Shown here: piece after piece, positions 10,501-22,300 of the stretch
How the letters are laid out: every line of letters starts with the position of its first letter
How positions within the stretch are numbered: the first letter of the stretch is position 1
Assembly (NCBI GenBank): GCA_003254905.1
Contig: QANU01003465.1
Span: forward strand, 95,121-159,120
Reading direction: 5' to 3'
Source of the DNA: Nissolia schottii
Taxonomy: Eukaryota; Streptophyta; Magnoliopsida; Fabales; Fabaceae
DNA length: 64,000 bases
The notes under the pieces: model-generated
The model's input: only the letters and a program-made list of their open reading frames with translations
Told to the model about the DNA's origin: nothing
The model's database searches: none
Position numbers and translations under genes: made by a program

Positions 10501-13259
10501 AATACAGTTCTAAACAACAGTTATACAGAGCATTTCATTACCTATAAGATAAAATTAAATTAAATTAGATTAAATTAAATTAAATGATGATGGTCAACAT
10601 TCTTGAGTCAAAACTGCAATAATATAGTGCAAAGCAAAACCAATAGATGCTCAGTGTTATTGACATCTGAGGAACACCAACGTTTATTGACAAACAACCG
10701 GGCTATGTCAGGCCAGCAGCAATAAAAACCAATGCAGAATAAAATGTTGCAAGACGCTAATGAACTATAGTCTAACTCTAACCTAAAAGACCTTGGGGTC
10801 AACCAGCCATGAAAATCACTTTGGCAAGAGTTCACAGGCATCAGTAATAGGACATTCTATTAACAGCAAAGAAAAGAAAAATTCACATTTGAAAACACTT
10901 CAGTGCCAACGTTTTACTCCACCTTATAATTGCTTCCCAATATATACCGCAGAGTCATTTTATGCATAATGAGATCAAATTGTACTCCATGTATTTGTAC
11001 TTTTTTCTTAAGCAAAAGATATGTGATAGGAACCTAGAATTCGTGGAGGAGAAATGCACTAGAGAAGAACAAACATAGAAATGTATGATCTGGAATTAAC
11101 ACCTCTGCTGCAATATTAGTGTTATATTCCTATCAGAGCTTGAAGGAATGAAATTACTAGAAAGAAATACCAGTGAAACAGTAAAAAGGGTGATGCCTCT
11201 TCAAGATGTAAACTCTCTCCCAGTTCCTTTCCAATTCTGAGATGCTCCCCTCACCACATATCCCCCTCACCTATATTACCCCCTCCTAATAGAATCAGGC
11301 AGTACTCTCTCTCACCTCTAACTTTGATGAGTTGGAAAAGTTAGTTACAATAACCTCTCCCATGCATGTCCGTTGTTTACCCCCCCCCCCAAAAAACTAG
11401 CCCCCTTTGAGCCCTTCTTATTCTTTTACACACACTTTCACCATAGGTAAAACACTAATATTTGAGGTAACAACCTTTTCATCTCTAAGGGAATTAATAA
11501 TAGCACCATTACTAATTTTAGGGGATCTAACAATATATCCCAACCTTCTACTATATTTAATATTTCAAAAATTCAAAGTTATATCCAAGTCTTCATCTGA
11601 ATACTACATGTTTCTTGAAAACTAGCTGTTAGTAACATTTTGCAGTGATATTTTAAAATGTAACTTTACCAACAAATAAAAAATATAGTATACACATTCA
11701 TCTTAATCAGTCATTAACAATATCTCATCAACCTAAGCCTAAATCTTATAGCATGTGTCAACAAACAACAGTCAATTCACATAACCTTACCTCTCTGTAT
11801 ATAGAGCTTCAAGACTACATGTTGGTTGTTTCAACAAGTATGTAAATATATACCAAGATTAATGTAGTATCTAAATCACTACTGAAATGAGGGTGACACC
11901 ATGATAGATGCCTAGTAGTGAAGAGGGTGTATGTTAGGAAGGATATCAATGAAAATGAGAGAAATGGGCCGGAAAAGGTAGTTACAAGCAAATGTTTAGG
12001 CAGAAAAGTAATTAGGGTAATAAATAGCCAAGTCTTGGCTAAAGAGGTGGTGTCTGAATTGTTGCAGAAGATTTGTAGGAGAGGTGGAGAAACACTCTCC
12101 AACTAGTTCTCTCATTGTTACCAGCCCTTGTTCTTGAGCCACATTAGCCAGGAACCATAGTGAATATTCACTGTTTTTGGTATATTTTTTCTTGTTCCTT
12201 TCCTTATCTTTGTACGAGTTTCACTAGAGGGTCTTGGACTAATCTTTTGTTTTCTTATACCTTCTATCCCTAACTTGACTTCCGAATCCAGGAGATCGAA
12301 ATCCAAGCCAATTATTGAAATTATGAAATCCACATATGCCCCCTAACTCATCTTTTTTGTTTTCTTATAAGGTTATACCTTATACCCCTAACTTAACTTC
12401 CAAATTTGGGAGATCCAAATGCAGAACAAGATCATTCACAAAAATGGCGAATACAATCACCTTAGATTCAAGTGCAACTATAAGAAACCACTTAACCATA
12501 ATCTAGTATTATAAGTTGAGTGAGAACATGATGATTCGAAATATTAACACGAGAGAAATGAATTCTCTGAACTTATATCACATCTCAACCTTCCTAAAAA
12601 ATGAAAAAAAAAACAAAGCTTCTAAAAAGTTTACGCAACCTTTCCTTCCAATTATCATCAGGCCAAGCCAAACTTACAAATGCAACAACAATCTACACAT
12701 TGAATCACCAAAGAAATCAAATTGAGAGCGCAAACCCATGAACCAAAACAGAAATTACCGTATTGGCATTACCATCCTGGGTGATGAGGGGATAATCACG
12801 TGCACTCAGAGTGACAAGCCAATCCCAACCATCATCCAATTTCATCATGATAGCAGCAGCACGCAGCGTGATGGCAACATTGGAGGCGCCCATGTAGGTC
12901 ACGTAGTCGGCCTTCCCGACCACATCGACGTTCTCGAAGACCTGAATCGCCGGCACCGACAAGACCGCGGCGGCCAGCCTCTGCCTCTCTTCGTCGCTGG
13001 CATCCTTTCCAAGATGGAGCAGGTAACGGTTCCTGGGATGGTAGACTGCCAGCAACAACCGGAAGATCCGGTCCTTGTCCCTGTTTCCGCCGGTGATGAA
13101 GTAGGCGAATGAAGGAGGGTAGTGAGCACCACGCTGGATGAGGGAGGGGAATGGCTTAGGGGATGTGACGGAAGAGAATGAGGAGAGTAAGAGGAGAAGG
13201 GTGACGGAGAGAAATGCTGCAATGAAAAGGGTGAAGAGCCATTTCTTCTCAGCACCCAT
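7517..13259 (-). CDS. GlcAT14: GT14-family glycosyltransferase (beta-glucuronosyltransferase GlcAT14-like), complete, four exons
   Basis: Coding exons on the minus strand: 13259-12773, 8410-8335, 8241-8126 and 8043-7517. They join in phase to 1206 nt, a 401-residue protein. It opens MGAEKKWLFTLF with a hydrophobic anchor at residues 8-27, giving a type II Golgi protein, followed by a luminal Core-2/I-branching (GT14) domain: SFAYFITGGNRDKDRI, NRYLLHLGKDASDEER, ARDYPLITQDDLSHVF, LNFIDHTSDLGWKEK, VVDPGTYLARRSQIF, and SPWVILSRPFLEFCL. The family transfers glucuronic acid to galactan side chains of arabinogalactan proteins. The start was chosen because an upstream in-frame extension begins only with TTG. 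Introns are 4362, 93 and 82 bp; the last has a GC donor. Domain content and length fit an active enzyme; assignment to the GlcAT14A/B/C subgroup is inference. Confidence 0.93.
8573..8945 (-). mobile_element. LINE 3'-end fragment (older copy)
   Basis: The minus strand matches the C-terminal end of plant LINE reverse transcriptase and its 3' UTR: a highly degenerate version of the segment RLRWFGHVRRRP...RVDQ...GRPKKTI seen better preserved in the neighbouring copy. It ends leftward in a GTTGTT-like tail (AACAACAGCAG on the plus strand at 8573), the usual 3' tail of this LINE group. No intact frame remains. Confidence 0.75.
8946..10270 (-). pseudogene. LINE reverse transcriptase remnant in GT14 intron 1
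   Basis: Minus-strand translation at 9774-10019 carries a reverse transcriptase core: IKDMYEGVTTCVRT, DFPITIGLHKWS, SPNLFTLVLDVL and CMLFAYNIDLV, where the catalytic YxDD-like box FADD has decayed to FAYN. The C-terminal zinc-like/3' domain lies at 8997-9392: KTKMLYGIECWAVKSQ, EMKMLRWICGHTRQNRIRN, RLRWFGHVRRRPLEALV and RGRPKKTI. The 3' end at about 8935-8990 has GTGGGATAAGACTCTGTTGT-type tail sequence. The element is antisense to nothing but in the same direction as the host gene; being intronic it would be spliced out. It is inactive. Confidence 0.88.
10340..10595. repeat. AAATA / AAATTA pentanucleotide microsatellites
   Basis: AAATA repeats run from about 10353 to 10380, followed by TATAA repeats to about 10403; a second A/T pentanucleotide array (TAAAT) lies at about 10549-10585. 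Both directly follow the same ATTTCAT(C/T)ACCTATAAGAT sequence, so they likely descend from one duplicated site. Confidence 0.7.
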
Positions 13260-13760
13260 CAATAGTACTAGCGAGGATGAAAATGGTACCTGTCGGTTTG
13301 GGGCATATAGGGTGCGTGTGTATCTAATCAATGGCTTCGTTCTCGTCGCCCAAAAGAAAAAAAACTGAGGATTTAGAGAAGTGGGGTTTGCTAAATTCTA
13401 GATTTTGGCATTGATTGGGTTAATGGGTCATTGAAGATCTTGCCTTTTCTTGTTTTGATGGGTGTGGGAATTGAGGGTGAGGCTGATGGCTATGGGAGCT
13501 GTCAATGTGACTAGAGTAATGAGACACATTTAAGAGGGAAAACAAGGACAGTGATTGAAAGATATTATCCCACTTTGCTCTTTCTCCTGAACTGGCTCGT
13601 GCGCGTGTGCTGTTAGATATAGGGCTAGGGTTTTCTTCTCCCCAAATTGGATTTGTTGCTGCTTGCTGGTCACAGAGGAAAATGAAGATCAGGGATTCTT
13701 TCCTTCCTCTCTCTCTTTCTAAGGCCTGAGCCTCGTTCATTAAATTCAAAAACTAGAAAT
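13260..13760 (-). promoter_or_regulatory. 5' leader and probable core promoter of the GT14 gene
   Basis: The 480 bases upstream of the GT14 start are pyrimidine/purine-patterned and less AT-rich than the surroundings, as expected of a plant 5' UTR. A weak TATATCTA element lies at about 13615 on the minus strand. The 109-codon frame at 13420-13749 is in this leader and lacks any domain, so I treat it as non-coding or as possible upstream ORF material. The transcription start is not determined. Confidence 0.4.
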
Positions 13761-14004
13761 GTCGGTACACATGTAATTGGAAAATCGTGCCAAGGCACCT
13801 ACCATTCATCGGATGGGAATGAGACCTACATATCCCTTTCATCTAATAATAATAATGGATGATAAATGAATAGGCTCAATGTTCTCCATTCAATTTTTAT
13901 AAGTTTGCAAGTGTTTAAGGACTTAGAATAAAATAACTCATGCTTCTAATTTTTTTAATACATTAAACACTTGAAAATATTTTGGGTAGGGATTCAATAA
14001 AATG

Positions 14005-14130
14005 AGGTATCTTACTTTAGAGTATAAAGTGAGGATTTAATCATTCAATTCATAAGGTGAAAAGGTGCGACTCATTGTTACCTTATGAATTAAATGATAA
14101 GGTCTCTCACTATACTTCTAAAATGAATGA
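14005..14130. mobile_element. Small foldback MITE
   Basis: Imperfect inverted arms of about 55 bp face each other: the left arm contains AGTGAGGATTTAATCATTCA then ATTCATAAGGT, and the right arm contains the complementary ACCTTATGAATTAAATGATA and TCTCACTATACTTCTAAA. The loop is roughly 15-20 bases. No coding capacity. Confidence 0.6.
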
Positions 14131-14139
14131 TGACAATTT

Positions 14140-15356
14140 AGAGGATTTAATTACTAAAATTTTACATTTTTAGTAAAGACTTGTACTTTCTTTATACTTT
14201 AAACCTTAAGAATCTCGTTAACAAAACTCTTTTTTCCCCCTCTTTTTGATAATGAATGTTTCACATTATTTGAGTACAAATAACACAACTTTTTAAAAAT
14301 TATTGGTGTCAAAATAATCTTTAAAATAATTCTCTAAATAGTGAGAAATGAAATTTGTATGTCATTAGATTAGACCTCGTTAAGCCATTAAGATTGGTCT
14401 AATGGTGAAGGGTTTTAGTAGTACGTATGAGATTTTAAATTCAAATTTCATTGTGACTAATGTAATTTTCACAATACCGAAATAAAATATGAGACCTCAT
14501 TGAAACATGGACTCATGAAAATCTAACCTAGTTGTTGATGAAGTGTGAATTCTGATAGTGTCTCACACTAAATCTATCTATACTTTATATAAAACAAAAT
14601 CAATCTATAATTAATATAATTTCACATGTCACTACCACATACATTCTATAATAAATACTTTCAATTGTCAATAATTATAAATTAAATTCTCAAATAATAT
14701 ACAATTATGAATTTTTAACATTTGGTATACGTAGAAGAACCATATAAATCAATTAATATAATTACAAGAACCATACAAATTATTTAATTTAATGTCCCAT
14801 GAAATTAAGATATTTTGCACACCATTTTTTTAATTATGATTTTTTATGAGATTTATATTAAATTTATAATTTTTTGAAGTTACAATGTTTCAGTAGGAGA
14901 TTTATTTCTATATTAAATTTGTAATTTTTTAAAGTTACGGAAAAATATCACATTTTAAATTATTTTCCCTCGTTTGATGTAATTGTTTTAGTTACTATAT
15001 TAACTTTATGGAATAATATAGAAAATGAGTAAATATTTAAGATTCATGTAATTACAAATTAAAAGGAACAAAAACATTAATATGACTATAAGGATTCAGA
15101 GAGTAGCTATTGTCACTCCTTATTTTACTATTGTCACTCTCATTTAGTTGGTGGTCATTTTATTTTTCTAAAGTACCCTTCTTTTAATTCATTATTGAAC
15201 ATTTAAAAAATATTACTTGAGTATTAATCAAATTCATTATTCTTGAATTATTTAAAACATCTTTTAAGCGTGGTTGTTTAATATTTTATTTTGTGAAAAG
15301 TAATTTTGGTAATTGTATATTTTAATTTTTTTTGTGAAGTGGTAACTTTATATCAA

Positions 15357-15407
<51 letters not shown>

Positions 15408-15550
15408 CATACCAATTTCTAATTAATTTTATTTTTAATATTGTTAATTTTGATTATATTTTCATTTTTTATGTGACCCCTAAATATTATAATTTTTTTA
15501 TAGTTCGTTATTTATGTAATTATTTAGATTTAAATATTAAATTTTGTAAG
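14140..15550. other. AT-rich intergenic DNA with an ATT microsatellite
   Basis: No gene is recognisable. An uninterrupted (ATT)n array occupies about 15356-15407. A 40 bp block with ATTAAATTTATAATTTTTTG is repeated in tandem near 14850 and 14900. Confidence 0.55.
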
Positions 15551-15551
15551 A

Positions 15552-15893
15552 GTTTAATTTTTATGCACTAACAATGTAAAAAATTAATTTTACTCTGTCA
15601 CCCAATCATATATTACTACATGAACAAAAACAACTAATATTTATGGTATCAAGATCCTCTATTTTTCAAAATGAAAAGTAGAGGTTAATGTTCTCAATCT
15701 CACCATTTATTAGAGATGGTGAGATGAGATAAATATGATAAGTAATAAATTGTGAGATTGAGAACATTACCCTCTACTTTCCATTTTGAAAAGTAGAGGA
15801 TCTTGATAATCAATCATTTTTACTTATATAATAACACATGGTTGGATGATAGTATAAACAATTTTTACTCAAAAAATGCATAAAAATTAAAAT
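15552..15893. mobile_element. Outer MITE, split by a nested MITE
   Basis: The left arm TTTAATTTTTATGCACTAAC (about 15553) is mirrored by TGCATAAAAATTAAA ending near 15892, and the next segments (TTTACTCTGTCACCCAATCA against TGGTTGGATGATAGTATAAA) are also complementary. The arms are about 60-80 bp with several mismatches, so this is an older element into which the 15648-15807 element landed. Confidence 0.65.
15648..15807. mobile_element. Nested foldback MITE with 65 bp near-perfect arms
   Basis: Bases 15648-15712 and the reverse complement of 15743-15807 agree at about 61 of 65 positions, with a 30-base loop. Each arm also contains its own palindrome (CCTCTA...TAGAGG around CAAAATG), so the element can form one long hairpin or two smaller ones. 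It has no coding capacity. Confidence 0.85.
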
Positions 15894-16139
15894 CTTTTTT
15901 ATAACAATAACAATAATTGCCAAAAATAAATCATCTTAGTGAGTTTCTTGTCATGTGAGATTAAGTGCAGTGTTTCAAACTATTTTTTTAGCATATTTAA
16001 TTTAAAATAAACAAATAAATAAAGTGAACAAATAAATTGTAGACACAACACAACATACACTACTCTATACATATTTAGTTTTTAGTATAATTTTTGTTTG
16101 AATTTCAAGTAAAAAAAATTATAAATTTTGTATTCAAGC

Positions 16140-16515
16140 TGTTATAGACTGGCCCCTAAAGGCCCATCTCGAAACCCATACTCTGGGGTCCACGGAATGA
16201 CCCGATCCAAACAAGTTCCCCCTTTAATCAGAGAGATCCATGGACTATGATACTCTCCTCCAGATGAACAACATTCCACGGACCTCGAAGGCAAATCAGA
16301 AGGAGAGAACCCCGGATAATGGAAGTCACGACTCCCACCTAGGTATTTAAGCCAAAATGACTCGCCCAGTATGCCTAGAACACATTCCCCCTTAACTTTA
16401 CTATTGCATCCTACATACACTGACTTGAGCGCTGGAGTTTTTGCAAGTACCTGCTCTAGGAACCAAAAATTGGTCCGAGGACTAAACCCCTCGGGATATT
16501 GGCGCCGTCTATTGG
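16140..16515 (+). mobile_element. Probable 3' part of a Ty3 (Tat-like) LTR plus primer binding site
   Basis: The GC-richer block ends in TATTGGCGCCGTCTATTGGG at about 16498-16517, matching the TTGGCGCCGTCTGTGGG primer-binding region that follows the 5' LTR of plant Tat/Athila-type Ty3 elements. A gag-like frame starts immediately downstream. The left LTR border was not found. Confidence 0.65.
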
Positions 16516-16521
16516 GATTTT

Positions 16522-18835
16522 ATGACTTCCCACACTTTTGAATTAGGAAGAAATTCTATCACCATGCCACCTAAACATACCAATAAAACTTACAGCGTCA
16601 TGACCTCCATGGAGACCCGCGAATCGATATCTGTGGGAACCCAAGCTCCAACATCCCAACCACTCCCTCCGCCTCCTGAGCAGATACTACACCCACCTCT
16701 CCCTGAACTGATCCTGCCTTCACAACCCAATAAGCCTCAAGACCCAGAGGTCAAAAATAATTTATCCCCTCCCCTAAACCTAGTTGATGTTGTAAGGAGC
16801 CAAGCGAAAAAGATCGCACAATTGGAAACAACTTTACTCCAATTTACGCAGGCTAAATAGGAGAAAAAATAAAGTAGAGAGAGATTTGTGTTGCAGCTAA
16901 TAAAGCTAGGAAGGATACAAAGCGAAAAAGAAACAAGTCATAAAGCAAGCTGATGAAAGGGAACCCCACATCGACGGTCTTAACTGCGGTGATAGCCAAC
17001 ATCCCTCACTGGTAAATGAAGAAGTCTAAGAGTCTATGTACAAAGTATCCACAGAAGTTATGACGCAAACTGCTGATAAAGGATGCCCTGCAGTAAGGAA
17101 AGTGAAAGGGAAAGAGAACCACCATTTCGCGGATAACATTCTTAACACAATGCCTGCGTACGTTTTTCGTTCCCCCACGGACATGGAACCGAACGACGAC
17201 ACTACCGACCCTCAGCATCATCTGGATGCTTTTGGTCACAAAATGGTGCTAGATGGAGCCTTAGACACTATCCAATGCAAATCATTCCCAGTGACCCTAA
17301 GGAAAGGGGCCTTAGTCTGGTTGAATGCACTCCTACCTAAATGCATCAGAACTTTTGATGATCTGGTGGAGCGTTTTGTCACCAATTTTACAACACAGAG
17401 GACAAAACCTAAGATGGCCGTAAGCCTCTGGGGTAATACAGAGGGGAGATGAGTCACTCCGCCAATACCTAAACCGTTTTCATGAAGAATGTGCCTAAGT
17501 AGAGGATCTCCAACCTCAAGCAGTACTAATAGGACTCATAAATGGCCTCAAGAATATTTGAGAAGAGTTTATCCAAAAGACCACCTCGTAGCTTGATAGA
17601 GATCCAAGAAAGGGCCGAGGAATATCTATACCAAGAGGAGGGTATGGAGGTCATTAAGAGCAAACTTCCCAGAGACATAGGAAAAGGGCCCAAAGAGAAA
17701 GTTTTGACAATCACCGCGTATTGATAGTCCGCGCAACGATCGCCCAAGGATGGTAAAAGAGGGAAGGTACACTAACTATATACTTCTTACTATATCCTTG
17801 ACACAACTATACAATGGGTTCCCCAAGCCAAAACCAATATGATTACGGCCAAGGATAGACACGGCCTTATTCTACAACTTCCACAACTCCTATAATCATA
17901 ATACCGAGGATTGCGTGGATCTAAAAGATGAAGTGGAAAGTTGGGCACGCGGAGGCAAGTTAGAAAGACATGTCGTGCAGGAGAGAAACAAAGAGAGATA
18001 GGAGAGATCAGGATAAAAGAAATTACAATAGGGATAACCGCAGGCGAGAAGATTATTCCGAGGAAAGAAGGGATAGAGAGTTCAAGAGGTCGGAAACACC
18101 AGAATTATCATACCATAGCTGGTGGATTCGAAGGGGGCGGATCCACTAGATCTGCCAGAAAAAGACATCTCCGAGAGGTGTTGCATCTGGACAGGGAAAA
18201 AGGCCATCAAGTCCACAGAGTCAGGAATCTCCCTAATATCACATTCATCAGGGATGACTAAGCTCATGCCACTCAGACCCATGATGATCTGATGGTCATC
18301 TTCGTAACGTTGGTCAATGCTGAGGTTAGGCGAGTACTGCTAGATCAAGGAAGCTCAACAGCTATATCATCTTTAGAAGTTGTTTCAACCAACTTGGTCT
18401 GAAGAATGCTCACTTGGAACACTACCCGGAAGATCTCGTAGGTTTCTCCGGACGATTATGTCTCCCTGTGTCTAAACTGTAGGGCATAAACCCACGACAA
18501 GGATAGAAAGAGTGAAGTTCCTAGTAGTTGATAAGCCTTTCGCTTACAACATAATCTTGGGCCAACCTACACTAAATGTAATAAATGCAGTAATATCCAC
18601 CACTACTCTCACAATGAAGTTTTTGACAGCAGACAACAAAGTGAACACAATCCGCAGAGATCAAGTCACTGCCCAAAAGTGTTACAACACTAGCCTTCAA
18701 ATACAAAGCCGACCCATTGGTCGACAGAGATAAATGGCACCACGACCATCTCATGTGATGATGACAAAGATTTTTCTGCAAATCCTCCTCAACGAGAGAA
18801 ACTAGAGCGTGAAGAAGAACATGTAACACAGCTAA
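16522..18835 (+). pseudogene. Tat-like Ty3 retrotransposon gag-protease remnant
   Basis: Three blocks are recognisable. 17036-17452 is a Retrotrans_gag domain: DGTTDP-like TTDPQHHLDAFGHKM, CKSFPVTLRKGALVWLNALL and TFDDLVERFVTNF; the next frame continues with DESLRQYLNRFHEECA. 18000-18260 is a basic RNA-binding tail. 18300-18740 is an aspartic protease: RRVLLDQGSSTAI (active-site D in DQGSS, usually DxGSS), KFLVVDKPFAYNIILGQPTL and MKFLTADNKVNTIRRDQ. Frames are broken by stops (for example TAG at 17501) and frameshifts. No reverse transcriptase, RNase H or integrase follows, so pol has been deleted. Confidence 0.88.
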
Positions 18836-19338
18836 TCTAAGAAAATTCTATCTTTAAGTTTTTTATCTTTAAGTTTTTCACTTTTGTTATCCTGTATTAT
18901 GCTTATACTGACGTATTTTGTTAAGGCCACAAAGTTGTTTCATCAAATAATAAATACAGGATTTCCAACACTCTTCTCGGATCAACATGAAAAGGAAGCA
19001 TAAGAAAACATCCCTGAAAAAGTGGTAATGATATAATTCCCCAGAGATAATCACTCAAGCGTCGACAAAAATCCACAGAAAGATATATTACATAAGTCTG
19101 GTCCCTAAAATCGAAGGTAATAAAAAAAGGCTTAAGTCATAAGCCCGATAAAAGAACCAAAAGGCATAAAAAATCACACATATAAAGGAGAAAATAATTA
19201 CATTCTCATTAAAAAAAACTTCCACGGTAGAAATCTTTCATTTTACACATACATCGTTCAAATAATACAAAAGGAATTCAAAAGAAGCTAAAGTGGTGCA
19301 AGCCCAGGCGAAAAATAGCATCAACAAAAAATAGTCAG
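18836..19338. other. Internal region of the Tat-like element downstream of protease
   Basis: No pol domain is visible. The segment is AT-rich and abuts the left edge of the solo LTR at 19339. Its right-hand continuation resumes at 23201, after the LTR insertion, based on a 5 bp target duplication GTCAG/GCCAG. Confidence 0.55.
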
Positions 19339-22300
19339 TGTAACAACCTAGCTAGCTAGTCTACGCTTAAGTCGCAAACTTGCTTGCCAAGTTGTTATAT
19401 ACTTTGGTTGGGATCGTACTTAGTCCCACTTATGAGTTCAAAAGTATAGTTACCCAAAATATGGACCGATTTTAACTTTTCTTTATACATATTGTAGTGT
19501 AAAATATGAGCCTCGTTCAACGTCAGAACATATATTGCAGCCGGTACCGTAGCATAATTTAACTAATATTTATCAGGCATATTCAACATCATGGTTGTTA
19601 AACTCTCGAGTTAACTCATAAACTCTAACGAGTTTAAGTAAACTTGCGATTCTACGAGCGAGTTTACGACTTAAAATTTACCTACGAGTTTACGAGTTTA
19701 TCTCAAAATGTACAAATTTTGTAACTTTGTTAGATACTTACCTAACTTTATTTATATTAGATAATGTATATTGAGTTTATTTAGCTATATTCATATATTT
19801 ATCATAATTGAGCTATGTTTTATTGAACTATAAAATAATACAGATACTGAATAAAGTATGACATAACCACTAAGTGTCATGCATTAAGGTGTATTTTATG
19901 ATATTTCTTTCATTAATTTAATTTAAAGTTAACATTATTCAATTTCAATTATAAATACAATATTTAATCAAGTTTAGTTACTAATTATATTACTTATAAG
20001 ATATTTTTTTACGTATGTAAACTCATACGAGTTTACGAGCCGAGTTTACGATCCGAGTTTGTTGAGAGTCCACGAGTTTACTTAAACTCTCGAGTTTGAC
20101 AACCTTGTTCAACATTCATAGCAACAAGTGGTCCATGTCATATATTCACAAGTAGTGACACATGTAATATTATAGATGTTACGTGCAATTAACATAGTAG
20201 TACAAAACGTATAGTCTACTAACTAAGGACTAATGTTACGTCTCTAGCGTAGCTTTGATTTCCCGGTTCCTTTGTCCATCTTCTTCAATGCTGCTCGTCC
20301 CCGTACCGCTGCACTGCTCTGACGTCTTCTTCATCCTCGTCGTGCTTGCCTAGAACCATGAAGGAGTGGGGGATGAGAACACAGTGTTCTCAGTGGGAAA
20401 ACCTTAATCGTCGTAGCTCGTTTCATACTCAATTATGATTCTGCCTCTTAGGGAGTCTCTAAGTGTCACAGTTATACTCGAGTCCTACTGGTTATTAACA
20501 TCCATACTAAGCCTGAGCAGCTTTAGCTAAATTAACTACATGACTGGGGAACCTATTCTTCATTAACTAAGTCATCTGTTCTCTACCTTACTTCCTAAGT
20601 CACATATGATCACATAATTCACATAATAAGCTTCAGTTTGCTTCCACTTATAACCATGCCCATTTTAATTATAAGCTTCTGCGCACCTCCACTTATATAC
20701 AGTTGTATATCACTTAGAGCACATACTCAAGCTCAACCCCCTCATAGCGGTGGCCTAACCGGTACAAGCTACATTTTGTCTCAGTATCGTGAAGACCAGG
20801 CAGCGCTTAACCTGAGTGGTACTGCTTTCCACGAAATATCATCGCTCACGATAGGAATATCCATTCTTGTACTAGGAATGGCGAGGAGATCTATCGTTTT
20901 CCTTGTGCTAGGGACAGGATAATCCCAGGGTTTAGCTTGCCTTTCCAGCTAGCTCCCCGCACAGCTAAGAAAAGATTGGTTTCCTTTAACATCAATATCC
21001 TTTATTTCCTTTTAGGGACTTTGTGACGTCATGCCCTAGGGTTCCTTTTCCCTTTCCTTTCGTTTCATTAATTCATTTCATATATCATTCATAACACATC
21101 CTCATCACATAAATCATACATCACTACATCAACTTTCAGTCAACAGTTCATATATCTTAGATATGAATCATCATTTCATAACAATTAGCATACTTGGTAA
21201 AATTAGCAGATCCATGGATAATTTCCAGTAGTATGAAAAGCTATGTTTAAGAAAAGTTTCGTGTCTAGAAAATGATAAGTTTCGAAATGGAGATTCTGAA
21301 CTTCAGTCAAGCTGCTTAGAGCATAGGTAGGCCACTCAGTGCCACTGGCCGCTCAGCGTGAACCCTAGCCGCTCAGCGTCACCTAACAAATTTCAGTTCC
21401 CAATTCCTGCAATTTTTCCATGTTCTACTAGGTTCCTCATAATCAATCTTAAATCATTTCTTTCATCATTCGTCATCAATTTCCAATAATAAGAAACTTA
21501 CTTTCATGTTCCAAAACTATTTTCATCATAAAGCCAACATAGTTCTAACAATTAGCTCATGAATCACAAAGCAATCATAACTTACATAGTTATATAACAC
21601 ATAACACATAGAACATATATAACTCAATATTTCATGCTCCATCATTTCCTAAACATAAAACAAACATATCTAGCAGTTATTCTAAAAATCACAAAGCATG
21701 CATCCATTTTCTGTCAGAAATTAGTGATCAGAAACCGGAGAGGTCCAAGACCTTATCCCAAGGTTTTTGATAGTCCTAAGATCATTTTTTATGTGTAAAA
21801 AAATTCATATTCTGACCCTAACTGCACGAAATTCCAATTTTTCCCCTTTTTCCAAAATTACCATTTCACCACCATAAACGCCCTGTTTTCTTTGGAATTT
21901 TTGTTCTCAAAAACCTGATGGACTCAAGACTTGCCCTTAAAGTTTTTGATAGTTTTAAACCCATATTTAATGAAAACCAACCCAGTCTTTTAGCCCAAAA
22001 TACGAAATTCCCGTTTTGCCCTTATTTCCTAAAAACCCCGTTTTCTATCTGTTTGCTGAGAAATTTATCAGGGACTCCAAAAATCATGAAACATGACATC
22101 CCCACTCAATTTTTCGTGTAGAAATAAAAAATAACATTAGTTTTCATGATTAAAATCTCAGCATATAGGTCCTTCCAAAATCATGTCATAGCACTATTTT
22201 CCGCTTAAGCTTTCCTAACTTCTGACAGAATCACAGACAACACCAACAGATCCAGACAATCATCAACCACATATATATATGAATCAAAGTCACATTCCTA

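Larger units (their letters stand above)
8489..10560. repeat. Direct repeat of intron sequence flanking the LINE fragments
   Basis: An approximately 80 bp block with AAAGCATAGCATAATTCAGT then CATTTCATT(G/A)CCTAT is present at about 8489-8565 and again at about 10469-10550, inside intron 1 of the GT14 gene and on either side of the LINE remnants. A partial third copy of the adjacent TTATTGACATC segment is seen near 10656. Confidence 0.7.

Noticed and set aside
12738-13112. 124-codon plus-strand frame
   Set aside because: It is the antisense shadow of GT14 exon 1, which has clear domain content.
13420-13749. 109-codon minus-strand frame ahead of the GT14 gene
   Set aside because: Low-complexity, no domain, and located where the 5' leader is expected; kept only as leader sequence.
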